From positions 1,860,001 through 1,924,000 of the forward strand of contig BJHW01000002.1 of the NCBI GenBank assembly GCA_005405945.1: a stretch of DNA of 64,000 nt, given 5' to 3'. The translations under genes were made by a program, and so were the position numbers. The stretch comes from Streptomyces violaceusniger. Lineage in GTDB: Bacteria; Actinomycetota; Actinomycetes; Streptomycetales; Streptomycetaceae. The notes beneath the pieces were generated by a model. That model had not been told where the DNA came from and ran no database searches. It worked only from the letters and a program-made list of their open reading frames with translations. Below are positions 28,300-37,471 of this stretch, one piece after another. Position 1 is the stretch's first letter; each line of letters starts with the position of its first letter.

Positions 28300-28384
28300 T
28301 TCGCGCCGCTCTGCCGGTCGCCGCACCGTCGTCGAACGGCGGCCCACTGGCCCGTCGATGGACAGCGGGGCCAGCGGGCGGCGG

Positions 28385-28672
28385 CCGGGCGCTTGGCCGT
28401 GCCTCGGTGCGTACCGCGTCTTCGTCGCCGACGTGCGTCGCGGTGATGAAGCGTCCGCCTGGCTTCAACGCGCGCGCGAACAGGGCGAGAACCCGGGGAG
28501 GGACGTCACGGGGGAGGTGGAACAGTGACCACCACCCGAGTACGCCGCCCAGGGACGCTTCGCCAAGGTCGAGGTCGGTGGCGGAGGCGACGCTGAAGCG
28601 GCATGCGGATGAAGACGGCGCGCGTTCTCGATCATGCGGGGAGAGAGCCCAGCCGGTACCTGATGCCCCGCC
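28385..28672 (-). pseudogene. Methyltransferase remnant
   Basis: A fragment of a class I SAM-dependent methyltransferase. On the minus strand GLSPRMIENARRLHP (end of motif I/post-I) continues after a one-base break into FSVASATDLDLGEASLGGVL and FARALKPGGRFITATH, the motif II/III region. Both the SAM-binding glycine loop and the C-terminal part are missing, so it cannot be a functional gene. No start codon can be assigned. Confidence 0.6.
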
Positions 28673-28712
28673 TCTTTCGGGCGGGGCCGGGCGGCATCCG
28701 CGCTGAGCCTTG

Positions 28713-29326
28713 TCAGGGCACCTCCGGCCCGCGGAACTCGCTCATCGCGTCGATGAGCCAGCGCGCCAGATAGTCGGCGAACGAGGACCGCGGGAGGAGC
28801 CGGTACGTCGGCGCCTCGTCGAGCTGCCAGAGCAGCACCGGGACGGGGCCCACCGTGGTCGACACCGCCCGGCCGGGGCCGAAGGCCCGGTGGTGCAGGT
28901 CCAGCCGGCAGCCCTTTTCCAGCACCTGCCGGGCGGCCGGACCGCTCAGCTCCAGCGTGGTGCGATTCGCCGAGACGTCCACGACCGAGCCCGGGTCTCC
29001 CGCGAGTGCCTGCCGCAACTCGGCGGTGTCGACGGGCGCTTCGGACAGCACGAGCCACTCGTCGGGGCCGAGCCAGACGACCGTCCGGGGGCCGGACGCG
29101 GTGGTGTGGCCGCACTCTCGCGGGAGTGGCGCCCCAGGGTCTTCTCCACGCGGTCGGCGGCTTCCGAAGCGGGGTCGAGGCGCAGGTTCACCATGGTGAC
29201 GAACGGCCGCTCGGCCAGCGTGACGCCGCGGGCGCCGGTGACGGCGGCCGCGCGCATCCGGTCCGCCAGATGTGCCAGGGGGCTGGTGCGCAGGGCCACC
29301 GGGCCCGCGTCGATCGGCTCAGCCAT
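28713..29326 (-). CDS. soxG: Sarcosine oxidase gamma subunit (one frame break)
   Basis: A 204-residue subunit of heterotetrameric sarcosine oxidase after restoring one base in the C4 run 29132-29135. N-terminus MAEPIDAGPVALRTSPLAHL; C-terminus YRLLPRSSFADYLARWLIDA, the conserved gamma-subunit ending. The role of gamma is structural and it contacts the alpha subunit's folate-binding part. Its start overlaps the end of soxA by a few bases, as in other sox operons. Last gene of glyA-soxB-soxD-soxA-soxG. Confidence 0.85.
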
Positions 29327-32217
29327 CTCGCTTGGTCCCTTCGGGGTCGTAGAGCACGGGTTCGGTGACCTGGACGGGGACGAGGTCGTCGCCGACCGGG
29401 GCGAGGAGCGTGTCCCCGACACGGTCCCGGCCCGCGGCGACCAGGGCGAGGGCGAACGGCCGGCCCAGGGCCTGGCTGTGGTAGCTGGAGGTGACATGGC
29501 CGAGCATCGGCACCGGCCCGGCCTCGGGGGTGACGGGCACGTTCGGCGCGATGAGCTGCGTGCCCTCGGGCAGCCGGGTGACGCGATCGCTCGGCAGCAG
29601 GCCGACCAGCTGCTTGCGGTCGGTGCGGGCGGTGTCGGGGCGGGAGTGCGAGCGCTTGCCGATGAAGTCCTTCTGCGTGGAGACCACCCAGGACATGCCC
29701 GCGTCCGTAGGGGTGACGGTGCCGTCGGTGTCCTGGCCGACGATGATGTAGCCCTTCTCGGCCCGCAGGACGTGCATGGTCTCGGTGCCGTACGGGTGAT
29801 GTCGTACGGTCCGCCCACCGCGTACACCTCCTCCCAGACCGCCGGGCCGTACCACGCGGAGACGTTGATCTCGTAGGCCAGTTCGCCGGAGAAGGAGATC
29901 CGGCAGATGCGGGCCGGGATTCCGGAGGCCAGGGTGGTCTCGCGGAAGGCCATGAAGGGGAACGCCTCGTTCGAGACGTCGACGTCGGGGGCGAGATGGG
30001 CGACGACCTCGCGCGACCGCGGGCCGACCACGGCGATCGTGGCCCACTGCTCGGTCACCGAGGTGCAGTGGACGTCGAGCTCCGGCCACTCGGTCTGCAG
30101 CCACTCCTCCAGCCAGTCCAGGACTGCGGCGGCGCCGCCGGTCGTGGTGGTCATGAAGTAGCGGTTCTCCTCGAGGCGCAGCGTCACGCCGTCGTCGAAG
30201 ATCATGCCGTCGGGCTTGCACATCACGCCGTAGCGGGCCATGCCGGGCCGCAGCTTCTTGAAGCCGTTCGTGTAGACGCGGCCCAGGAACTCCCCGGCGT
30301 CCCTGCCCCAGACCTCGATCTTGCCGAGGGTGGAGGCGTCCATGAAGGCCACCCCTCCCGGGCCGCCCGGCACTCGCGGGCCACGGCCGTGTCCATGTCC
30401 TCACCGGGCCGGGGGTAGTACCAGGGGCGCTTCCACTGCCCGACGTCCTCGGACTCCGCCCCGTGAGCGACATGCCAGCTGTGGAGGGAGGTCATGCGCT
30501 CCGGGTCGGACAGCTCACCGCGCTCCCGCCCGGCCAGGGCGGCGAAGGCCACCGGCGTGTACGGCGCCCGGTAGGCCGTGGTGCCGATCTCTCCGGGTGA
30601 CGAGCCCGTGCCGAGGACCTCGGCGATCACACCGATCGCGTTGACGCCGGAGGTCTTGCCCTGGTCGTTCGCCGTGCCGAGCGAGGTGTAGCGCTTGACG
30701 TGCTCGACACCGCGCATGCCCGAGCCGGTGGACCGCCGGACGCCGGCGACGGTGACATCGCGCTGCAGGTCGACGAAGTGGGTGTCCCACTCGCCGGGCC
30801 CGCCCTCGGGAGCGGGCACCAGCCACAGCGCGCGCGTCGGGCCGCCTGCGGCCCGCGCCTCGTCCGGCGACGGCGGGGGACCGGGAACCCGGCGTCCGTC
30901 GCGGCCCGGGCACCGGCCCGCGCCCCCTCGGCCAGACAGCCGTCGAGGTCGTACGTCCCACGGGCCGCACCGACGACCCGCTGGTCCCGTACGGTGCCGT
31001 CGGGGACGAAGGCGACCAGGTCCTCGTCCCAGCGCAGCTTGCCCTGGCGCTGGCTGTGCAGATGCACCACCGGGCTCCACCCGCCCGAGACGGCGAGCAG
31101 ATCGCAGTCGAACGACTCCGGAGAGCCGGTGAGTTGACCCTCCTCGTCGAGGGCCTGGACGGTGACGCCGGTGAGCCGGCCGCCGCCCGCGGTGCCGACC
31201 ACCGCACTGCCCGTCAGCACCCGCACCCCGGTCGCCATGGCGACCTCGGCGGCCCGGCGGGACAACTCGGGGCGCGCGTCCACGACGGCGGCGATGTCGA
31301 TCCCGGCGGCGTGGAGATCGGCGACCGTGTCATAGGCGCTGTCGTTGGTCGTGCTCACCACCGCCCGCGAACCCGGAGCCACGGCGTACCGGTTGAGGTA
31401 GGAGCGCACGGCCCCGGCGAGCATCACTCCGGGCCGGTCGTTCCCGGCGAAGACCAGCGGACGCTCGTGGGCGCCGGTCGCCAGGACCACCTGGCGGGCC
31501 CGGATGTGCCACAGCCGCTGGCGCGAGACGCCCTCGGAGGGGTCGGGCGCGTCGGCTCCGAGGTGATCGGTGCGCCGCTGCACGGCCAGCACGTAGTTGT
31601 CGTCGTAGGCGCCGAACGCCGTGGTGCGGTGCAGGACGACGGCCTCCGGGGCGGCGTCGAGCGCCGCGCGGACCTCGGCGACCCACCCGAGGGCGGTCTG
31701 CGCGCCGACCCGCTCGGCGCGCCCGGAGAGCAGCGAACCGCCGGGCTCCGGCTGGTCGTCGAGGAGCATCACGCGGGCCCCGGAGCCCGCGGCAGCGGCG
31801 GCGGCCGCGAGCCCGGCCGGTCCGGCGCCGACGACCAGGACGTCGGTGTGGACGTACTTCTTGTCGTAGACGGCGGGGTCAGGGGTCGGGTCGAGCCGCC
31901 CCTCCCGGACAGCGTGGTGGCGGACAGGCCGTCGTACAGCTCCACGGCCGTCGCCGGAAGCATGCCCTCCGAGCACGAACCCTCGATCCGCACCAGGGCG
32001 TTGGGCTCCTCGACACCCGCGGCGACGATGCCGCGCGGGCGGCCGCGGTAGATCGACGGAGCGACCTGGACGACCCCGTTCGCCAGCATCGCCGAGGCAA
32101 CGGTGTCTCCGGGGTGCCCGGTCAGCTCCCGCCCGTCGACGGTGAACCGCAGCACGGTGCCGCGCTCGATACGGCCCCCTGCCGGAGCCGACAGTGCCGG
32201 CGGGGCTGGTCGGTCAT
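29319..32217 (-). CDS. soxA: Sarcosine oxidase alpha subunit (five frame breaks)
   Basis: Restoring one base at each of five short runs (G4 32202-32205, C3 31904-31906, G5 30875-30879, C4 30352-30355, G3 29794-29796) gives 967 residues, the usual SoxA length. The N-terminus has a ferredoxin-like fold (LRFTVDGRELTGHPGDTVAS), then the NAD/FAD-binding LVVGAGPAGLAAAAAAAGSG, and the C-terminal half (GVAFMDASTLGKIEVWGRDA to VPVQVTEPVLYDPEG) is the T-protein-like folate domain. The complex oxidises sarcosine to glycine, producing H2O2 and 5,10-methylene-tetrahydrofolate. Start overlaps the soxD stop (ATGA). All five breaks are of the same kind, so a decayed gene is unlikely. Confidence 0.85.
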
Positions 32218-32510
32218 CGGTTTCCTCCGGCCTGGGGCAGTTCGGGGCGGGGCGCGTCGAGCCGGTAGGAGGCCAGCACCTCGTAGCTGACGGTGTCGCG
32301 CAGGACGTTGAACCAGCGGCGGCAGCCGGTGCTGTGCATCCACCGCTCGGCGAAGGGGCCCTTGGGGTTGTCCCGGTAGAAGACGTACGCGGCCCACTGC
32401 TCGTCGTCGAGGTCGGCGGGGCGCTCGGGGTAGGGGACATGGGCCTGTCCCCCGTAGTGGTACTCGGCCTCGTCGCGAGGACCGCACCATGGGCAGGTGA
32501 TCAGCAGCAC
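32214..32510 (-). CDS. soxD: Sarcosine oxidase delta subunit
   Basis: A 98-residue zinc-binding subunit of heterotetrameric sarcosine oxidase. The zinc ligands known for the family are all present: Cys6 and Cys9 in TCPWCG, His59 and Cys63 in MHSTGCRRWF. Overlaps soxA by four bases; 78 bp separate it from soxB. The gene is unbroken. Confidence 0.93.
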   Translation of the reverse strand: MLLITCPWCGPRDEAEYHYGGQAHVPYPERPADLDDEQWAAYVFYRDNPKGPFAERWMHSTGCRRWFNVLRDTVSYEVLASYRLDAPRPELPQAGGNR

Positions 32511-32588
32511 GGTGTCCTTCTCTCAGCGGGCTCTCAGCGGGCTCTCGGCTCAGGCTCTCGGCGGGCTCCGCGGGCGCTCGGCCGGTTC

Positions 32589-33809
32589 TCAGTGGGCCAC
32601 GGCCGCGGCGCCGTGTTCGTCGATCAACGCGCCCGTCGCGAAGCGTTCGAGGGCGAAGGGGGCGTTCAGCGGGTGCGGCTCGCCCGTGGCGATGGTGTGC
32701 GCGAAGGTCCAGCCGGCGGCCGGGGTGGCCTTGAACCCGCCGGTGCCCCAGCCGCAGTTGACGTAGAGGTTCTCGACGGGCGTGGTGCCGATGACGGGGG
32801 AGGCGTCCGGGGTGACGTCGACGATGCCGGCCCAGGTCCGCAGCACATGCGCGCGGGCGAAGACGGGGAACAGCTCGACGGCGGCGGCCATCTGCTGCTC
32901 GATGACGTGGAAGGAGCCGCGCTGCCCGTAGCCGTTGTACGAGTCGACGCCCGCGCCCAGCACCAGCTCGCCCTTGTGCGCCTGGGAGACGTAGACGTGC
33001 ACATGGTTGGACATCACCACGGTCGGGTGCACCGGCTCATGCAGTTCGGAGACCAGCGCCTGGAGCGGATGGGACTGCACCGGCAGCCGGAAACCGGCCA
33101 GCTCGGCCAGCACACTGCTGTGCCCGGCGGCCGCGAGGCCGACCCGGCCGGCGCGGATGCGGCCACGGCTGGTCTCGACGCCCACCACCCGGTCGCCGTC
33201 CTTGAGGAAGCCGGTGACCTCGCACCCCTGGATCAGGTCCACACCCATGGCGTCGGCCCGGCGCGCCAGCGCCCACGCGACGTGGTCGTGCTTGGCGATA
33301 CCGGCCCGCGGCTGGAAGGTGGCGCCGAGCACCGGATACCGGGTGCGGGGCGAGACGTTGAGGATGGGGCACACCTCGGCGACCTCGTCCGGCGCCAGCC
33401 ACTGGGCGTCCACGCCGCCCAGACGGTTGGCGCCCACCCGGCGCACGCCCTCGCGGACGTCCTGCAAGGTGTGCGCGAGGTTGAGGACGCCGCGCTGGCT
33501 GAACAGGAAGTCGTAGTCCAGCTCCTCCGGCAGGCCCTCCCACAGCTTGAGCGCGTGCTCGTAGATCGCCGCGCTCTCGTCGCACAGGTAGTTCGAGCGA
33601 ATGATCGTGGTGTTGCGCGCCATGTTGCCGCCGGCCAGCCAGCCCTTCTCCAGGACGGCGACGCCTGTGACGCCGTGGTTCCGGGCGAGGTAGTAGGCGG
33701 TGGCCAGGCCGTGGCCGCCCGCGCCGACGATGACGACGTCGTACGAGGAGCGCGGCTCGGGGTTGCGCCAGAGGAAGTCCGGGTGCTCCGGCAGCGGCTG
33801 GGCGGTCAT
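32589..33809 (-). CDS. soxB: Sarcosine oxidase beta subunit
   Basis: A 406-residue flavoprotein, the catalytic subunit for sarcosine oxidation with FAD and a covalent FMN. The dinucleotide-binding motif is VIVGAGGHGLATAYYLA (residues ~26-42). His174 in RAGIAKHDHV corresponds to the histidine that carries FMN covalently in characterised enzymes. The ending GWGTGGFKATPAAGW is the second FAD contact. Its start overlaps the glyA stop by ATGA, so it is coupled to SHMT. Confidence 0.93.
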   Translation of the reverse strand: MTAQPLPEHPDFLWRNPEPRSSYDVVIVGAGGHGLATAYYLARNHGVTGVAVLEKGWLAGGNMARNTTIIRSNYLCDESAAIYEHALKLWEGLPEELDYDFLFSQRGVLNLAHTLQDVREGVRRVGANRLGGVDAQWLAPDEVAEVCPILNVSPRTRYPVLGATFQPRAGIAKHDHVAWALARRADAMGVDLIQGCEVTGFLKDGDRVVGVETSRGRIRAGRVGLAAAGHSSVLAELAGFRLPVQSHPLQALVSELHEPVHPTVVMSNHVHVYVSQAHKGELVLGAGVDSYNGYGQRGSFHVIEQQMAAAVELFPVFARAHVLRTWAGIVDVTPDASPVIGTTPVENLYVNCGWGTGGFKATPAAGWTFAHTIATGEPHPLNAPFALERFATGALIDEHGAAAVAH

Positions 33810-35121
33810 GCCGCGTCTCCCTTCAGGCGGGGGTAGAGGGGGAAGCAGGAGGCGAGCTTGTCGACCCGGTCGCGCAGCAGGCCCGCGCGCCCGTCGTCGA
33901 GCCGCTCGTCCTTGAGGGCCTGGGCGATGATGTCGGCGACCTCCCGGAACTCCGTCTCGCCGAAGCCGCGGGTGGCCAGGGCCGGAGTGCCGATCCGCAG
34001 CCCCGAGGAGACCATCGGCGGGCGGGGGTCGAACGGCACCGCGTTGCGGTTGACGGTGATGCCGACGCGGTGCAGCCGGTCCTCGGCCTGCTGCCCGCTC
34101 TGCGCGGAATTCCGCAGGTCGACGAGGACCAGATGCACTTCGGTGCCGCCGGTGAGCACCGTGATCCCGGCCTCGGCCACATCGTCGGCCAGCAGCCGCC
34201 CGGCGAGGATGCGGGCGCCGTCCAGGGTGCGCCGCTGGCGCTCCCTGAACTCCTCGCCCGCCGCCACCTTGAAGGCCACCGCCTTCGCCGCGACGACATG
34301 CTCCAGCGGGCCGCCCTGCTGACCCGGGAAGACCGCCGAGTTGATCCTCTTGGCCAGGTCGGCACGGCTGAGGATCACCCCGCCGCGCGGGCCGCCGAGG
34401 GTCTTGTGCGTGGTGGTCGTCACCACGTCGGCGTACGGCACCGGGTTGGGGTGGAGGCCCGCGGCCACCAGCCCGGCGAAGTGCGCCATGTCCACCATCA
34501 GATACGCACCGACCTCGTCCGCGATCCGCCGGAACGCGGCGAAGTCCAGCCGGCGGGGGTAGGCCGACCAGCCCGCGACGATCATCTTGGGCCGGTGTGC
34601 GAGCGCGAGCCGCTCGACCTCGTCCATGTCGATGCGCAGATCGGACTCGCGCACGTGGTACGGCACGACGTTGTACAGCTTGCCGGAGAAGTTGATCCGC
34701 ATGCCGTGGGTCAGATGGCCGCCGTGCGCGAGGTCCAGGCCGAGGATCGTGTCGCCGGGAGAGAGGAGGGCGAACATCGCGGCCGCGTTGGCCTGGGCGC
34801 CCGAGTGCGGCTGGACGTTGGCCGCCTCGGCGCCGAAGAGCTCCTTCACCCGGTCGATGGCGATCTGCTCGACCACGTCGACGTGCTCACAGCCGCCGTA
34901 GTAGCGGCGGCCGGGGTAGCCCTCGGCGTACTTGTTGGTCAGGACCGAGCCCTGGGCCTCCATGACCGCCGCCGGAGCGAAGTTCTCCGAGGCGATCATC
35001 TCGAGCGTGGACTGCTGGCGGTGCAGCTCGGCCTCCACCGCGGCGGCGACGTCCGGGTCGAGTTCGCTGAGCGGGAGGGCGAGGGGGAGGCGAATGTGCT
35101 GGTCGACGGGTTCATTGCCAT
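33806..35121 (-). CDS. glyA: Serine hydroxymethyltransferase (one frame break)
   Basis: A 438-residue PLP enzyme that interconverts serine and glycine with 5,10-methylene-THF. PLP lysine in VVTTTTHKTLGGPRGG; other signatures SENFAPAAVMEAQGS and YAEGYPGRRYYGGCEHVD. The true N-terminus is MAMNPSTSTF...PLSELDPDVAAA, reached by restoring one base in the G5 run 35083-35087; without it the protein would start with an unrelated leader. In this operon it takes the glycine and methylene-THF made by sarcosine oxidase and makes serine. Divergent from a GntR regulator. Confidence 0.93.
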
Positions 35122-35155
35122 CTGTGCACCATCCTGGGAGCCAACTAATGGGCAA

Positions 35156-35167
35156 CTGATATATCAG
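35156..35167. promoter_or_regulatory. GntR-type operator palindrome
   Basis: CTGATATATCAG is a perfect 12-bp palindrome in an otherwise GC-rich region, between glyA and the divergent GntR gene, matching the TG-N-n-CA style of FadR-subfamily operators. It is the most likely site by which the regulator controls the sox operon and itself. Confidence 0.65.
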
Positions 35168-35216
35168 CCTCTGCGGTAAGGTATGAGAGCTCGCGAGACA
35201 GGTCAAGGGGGCATTC

Positions 35217-35882
35217 ATGCAGCAGATGGCGACCGAACCCGCGGGCGAGGAGCTCTCCCTCGCCGAGCGCGCCTACCGCGCCATCCGCGACCGGCTCGTC
35301 ATGCTCGAGATCCGCCCGGGCGCGCCGATCAACGAGGACCAGCTGGCGCAGTCCCTCGGCGTCGGGCGCACACCGGTGCGCGAGGCGCTCAAGCGGCTCC
35401 AGTACGAGCGCCTGATCACGACCTACCCCCGGCGCGGCACCTTCGCCACCGACGTCAACATCACCGACCTGGCGCATATCTCCGAGGTGCGCCAGGAGTT
35501 GGAGCCCCTGGCCGCCGCGCTGGCCACGCGGCGCGCCACGGCCGCGGACCGTGCGACACTGACGGCCGTCCTGCGGGAGCTGGAGGGCGCGGATTCACCT
35601 CGGCGCGACGCCGCCGAGCTGATGCGCCTGGACCTCCGGGTCCACCGCGCCATCTACGCGGCCACGCACAACCCGTACCTGGAGGACACGCTCGTCCGCC
35701 ACGACAACCTGGCGACCCGCATCTGGTGCCTGTTCATCGACCGTCTCTCCGACATGGCCGGCCACGTCGGAGAGCACGGGCCGTTGATCGAGGCGGTCGT
35801 CGCCGGTGACCCCGACAAGGCGGCACAGCTCGCCCACAGCCACGTCGAGGGCTTCGAACGGGCCATTCGCGCCGCCATCTGA
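35217..35882 (+). CDS. GntR-family regulator, FadR subfamily (FCD domain)
   Basis: A 221-residue regulator. Winged helix at residues ~15-75 (RAYRAIRDRLVMLEIRPGAP, LAQSLGVGRTPVREALKRL), then an all-helical FCD ligand domain (residues ~85-215) with Asp/His candidates for metal or carboxylate binding (LMRLDLRVHRAIYAA, DNLATRIW, HGPLIEAVVAGD). Such regulators usually respond to a pathway acid; sarcosine, glycine or dimethylglycine is plausible here (inference). It is divergent from glyA-sox with a palindrome between them. An alternative ATG lies three codons downstream. Confidence 0.88.
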   Translation: MQQMATEPAGEELSLAERAYRAIRDRLVMLEIRPGAPINEDQLAQSLGVGRTPVREALKRLQYERLITTYPRRGTFATDVNITDLAHISEVRQELEPLAAALATRRATAADRATLTAVLRELEGADSPRRDAAELMRLDLRVHRAIYAATHNPYLEDTLVRHDNLATRIWCLFIDRLSDMAGHVGEHGPLIEAVVAGDPDKAAQLAHSHVEGFERAIRAAI

Positions 35883-35917
35883 GACGGGGGCCGAGCGTCC
35901 GCAGCGTCCCTCCGCAC

Positions 35918-36171
35918 TCAGTGCACGGCGCCCCGCGCATCCTCCCGGTGCAGCCGGGGCCTGCCCGCCGGCGTGGTCCACAGGCGCGGGGCGACATCGT
36001 CCTCGGGAAGCCGGGCGATCTGAAACGGACACAGCGTTCGATCTTGACCCGCCACAGGCGGGCTGCCTCGTTGCGGTCGGCGTTGCGCAACGCGTCGAAG
36101 GCGGCGGTGTCCTCGCCGGTGATGGCGTCGCACGCCTGGCTGTGGTCCATCCGCAGCACCGTGACGAACAT
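35918..36171 (-). CDS. Small hypothetical protein (one frame break)
   Basis: Reading the minus strand with one base restored near 36030 gives about 84 residues: MFVTVLRMDHSQACDAITGE, a helical middle (AAFDALRNADRNEAARLWRV), and an ending LPEDDVAPRLWTTPAGRPRL. No family recognised. It sits between the GntR gene and cchA. The restored frame is the only evidence for it, so it could be chance. Confidence 0.35.
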
Positions 36172-36287
36172 GCGCGGTCGACTTCGCGGATACGCACATG
36201 ATCGCGGTCCCGGGCGGCGGCCCGGACCTCTTCTGTCGGCCGGTGACGGCGGCTGGCGGTGGACGCTCGCCAGTGTGGGCCGATACG

Positions 36288-37235
36288 TCAGGGGCGGCTG
36301 GTCAGATAGCCGCCCATGGAGGTGAAGTACTCCGTGGCGCCCATCTCGCGGCCGTCCTCGGTCCGTACGCGCGTGATGGCCAGACCGTGATTGCGGCCGG
36401 TGCGGGCGTCGGCTCCGGCGACGATGGCCACGCCGTCGCCCTCGCGGTAGAAGATGCGGCCGGGAGTGCCGCCGTACCGGCCCTGGGACACGACCGCGGC
36501 CAGGACGTCGAGACGCTTGCCCTTGTGGAAGGTGTAGGCGCTGGGATACGGCTCGGACTGGGCGCGGACCAGGCGTTCGAGGTCCTCCGCCGGCCAGGTC
36601 CAGTCGATGCGGCTGTCCTCGATGGACCGCTTGTGGAAGAAGGTCGCCTGGGACCGGTCCTGCTTGGTGAACTCCGTCTGCCCGGCGGCGATGAGGCCGA
36701 GCGCGCCGATGGTGACCGGGGCGATGAGGTCGACGGTCTTGTGGAAGAGGTCGGTGGCGGTGTCCGTCGGTCCGACCGGAACCGCCTCCTGCCGGACGAT
36801 GTCGCCGGCGTCGAGTTCCTCGTTCATCATGTGCGCGGTGACGCCCACTTCGGGCTCGCCGTTGATCAGGGCCCAGATCAGCGGGGAGAAGCCGGCGTAC
36901 TTCGGCAGCAACGCGTCGTGGATGTTCAACGTGCCGTGGCGCGGCAGGCCGAAGATGCGCGGAGGGATCCACGTCCGCCAGTTGTTCGCCACGATGATGT
37001 CCGGGTCGACCTCCTTGAGGCGCTCGAACAGCTCGTCGTCGTCGGGGCGGTTGCGGAGCAGCACCGGGACGCCGTGCTCCTCGGCGAGCTCGGCGACGGA
37101 GTCACTCCAGATCTTCTCGTACGCGTGCTCGCTCTTGGGGTGCGTCACGACCAGTACCACGTCGTGTTCGGAGTCCAGGAGGGCTTGCAGGGTGCGGTGC
37201 CCCCAGGTCTGGTAGCCGAACATGACGACCCGCAT
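36288..37235 (-). CDS. cchA: CchA, hydroxyornithine N-formyltransferase
   Basis: A 315-residue enzyme of the methionyl-tRNA formyltransferase fold, taking the formyl group from N10-formyl-tetrahydrofolate and adding it to N5-hydroxyornithine for coelichelin. The N-terminal catalytic part is visible in LNIHDALLPKYAGFSPLIW (Asn/His pair) and NEELDAGDIV (Asp); the C-terminal domain continues to YLTSRP. The start gives MRVVMFGYQTWGHR with GAGGAGG just upstream; an in-frame longer start has no homology. Divergent from cchB with two iron boxes between, so it should be iron-repressed. Unlike its neighbours it is unbroken. Confidence 0.93.
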   Translation of the reverse strand: MRVVMFGYQTWGHRTLQALLDSEHDVVLVVTHPKSEHAYEKIWSDSVAELAEEHGVPVLLRNRPDDDELFERLKEVDPDIIVANNWRTWIPPRIFGLPRHGTLNIHDALLPKYAGFSPLIWALINGEPEVGVTAHMMNEELDAGDIVRQEAVPVGPTDTATDLFHKTVDLIAPVTIGALGLIAAGQTEFTKQDRSQATFFHKRSIEDSRIDWTWPAEDLERLVRAQSEPYPSAYTFHKGKRLDVLAAVVSQGRYGGTPGRIFYREGDGVAIVAGADARTGRNHGLAITRVRTEDGREMGATEYFTSMGGYLTSRP

Positions 37236-37274
37236 GGGGTTCCTCCTCGAGGCAGGGGATGACCGAGCAGCAAG

Positions 37275-37293
37275 TAAAGCAAGGCTTACCTTA
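37275..37293. promoter_or_regulatory. Iron box (DmdR1-type) upstream of cchA
   Basis: TAAAGCAAGGCTTACCTTA fits the 19-bp iron-box consensus TTAGGTTAGGCTNACCTAA in the central AGGCT/ACCT part. It lies 40 bp before the cchA start and should bind the DtxR-family repressor DmdR1 when iron is plentiful. Confidence 0.75.
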
Positions 37294-37369
37294 GTTCGCA
37301 ACGGGCCCATCTGATCTCTGGGTTGGCGCGTGTGGCCGCTTGAGCGACGCTATCGACAGGCTCGCGGGT

Positions 37370-37388
37370 TTAGCTTAGGCTCACCTAA
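37370..37388. promoter_or_regulatory. Iron box upstream of cchB
   Basis: TTAGCTTAGGCTCACCTAA is a near-perfect iron box, differing from the Streptomyces consensus by one or two bases. It lies 83 bp before the cchB start, within the divergent cchA-cchB region. Confidence 0.88.
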
Positions 37389-37471
37389 GTTGCTGGCATG
37401 CCGCTCCGTCGGCGTGGCCACCGCGACTTCCCCATGCCTGACAGGCGATTGCCCCGCACGATGGGAGTGAC

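Noticed and set aside
29319..32217. soxA as a degenerate pseudogene
   Set aside because: The five breaks are all one-base losses in G/C runs, no premature stop arises otherwise, and the repaired length equals the family length; neighbours soxB and soxD are intact.
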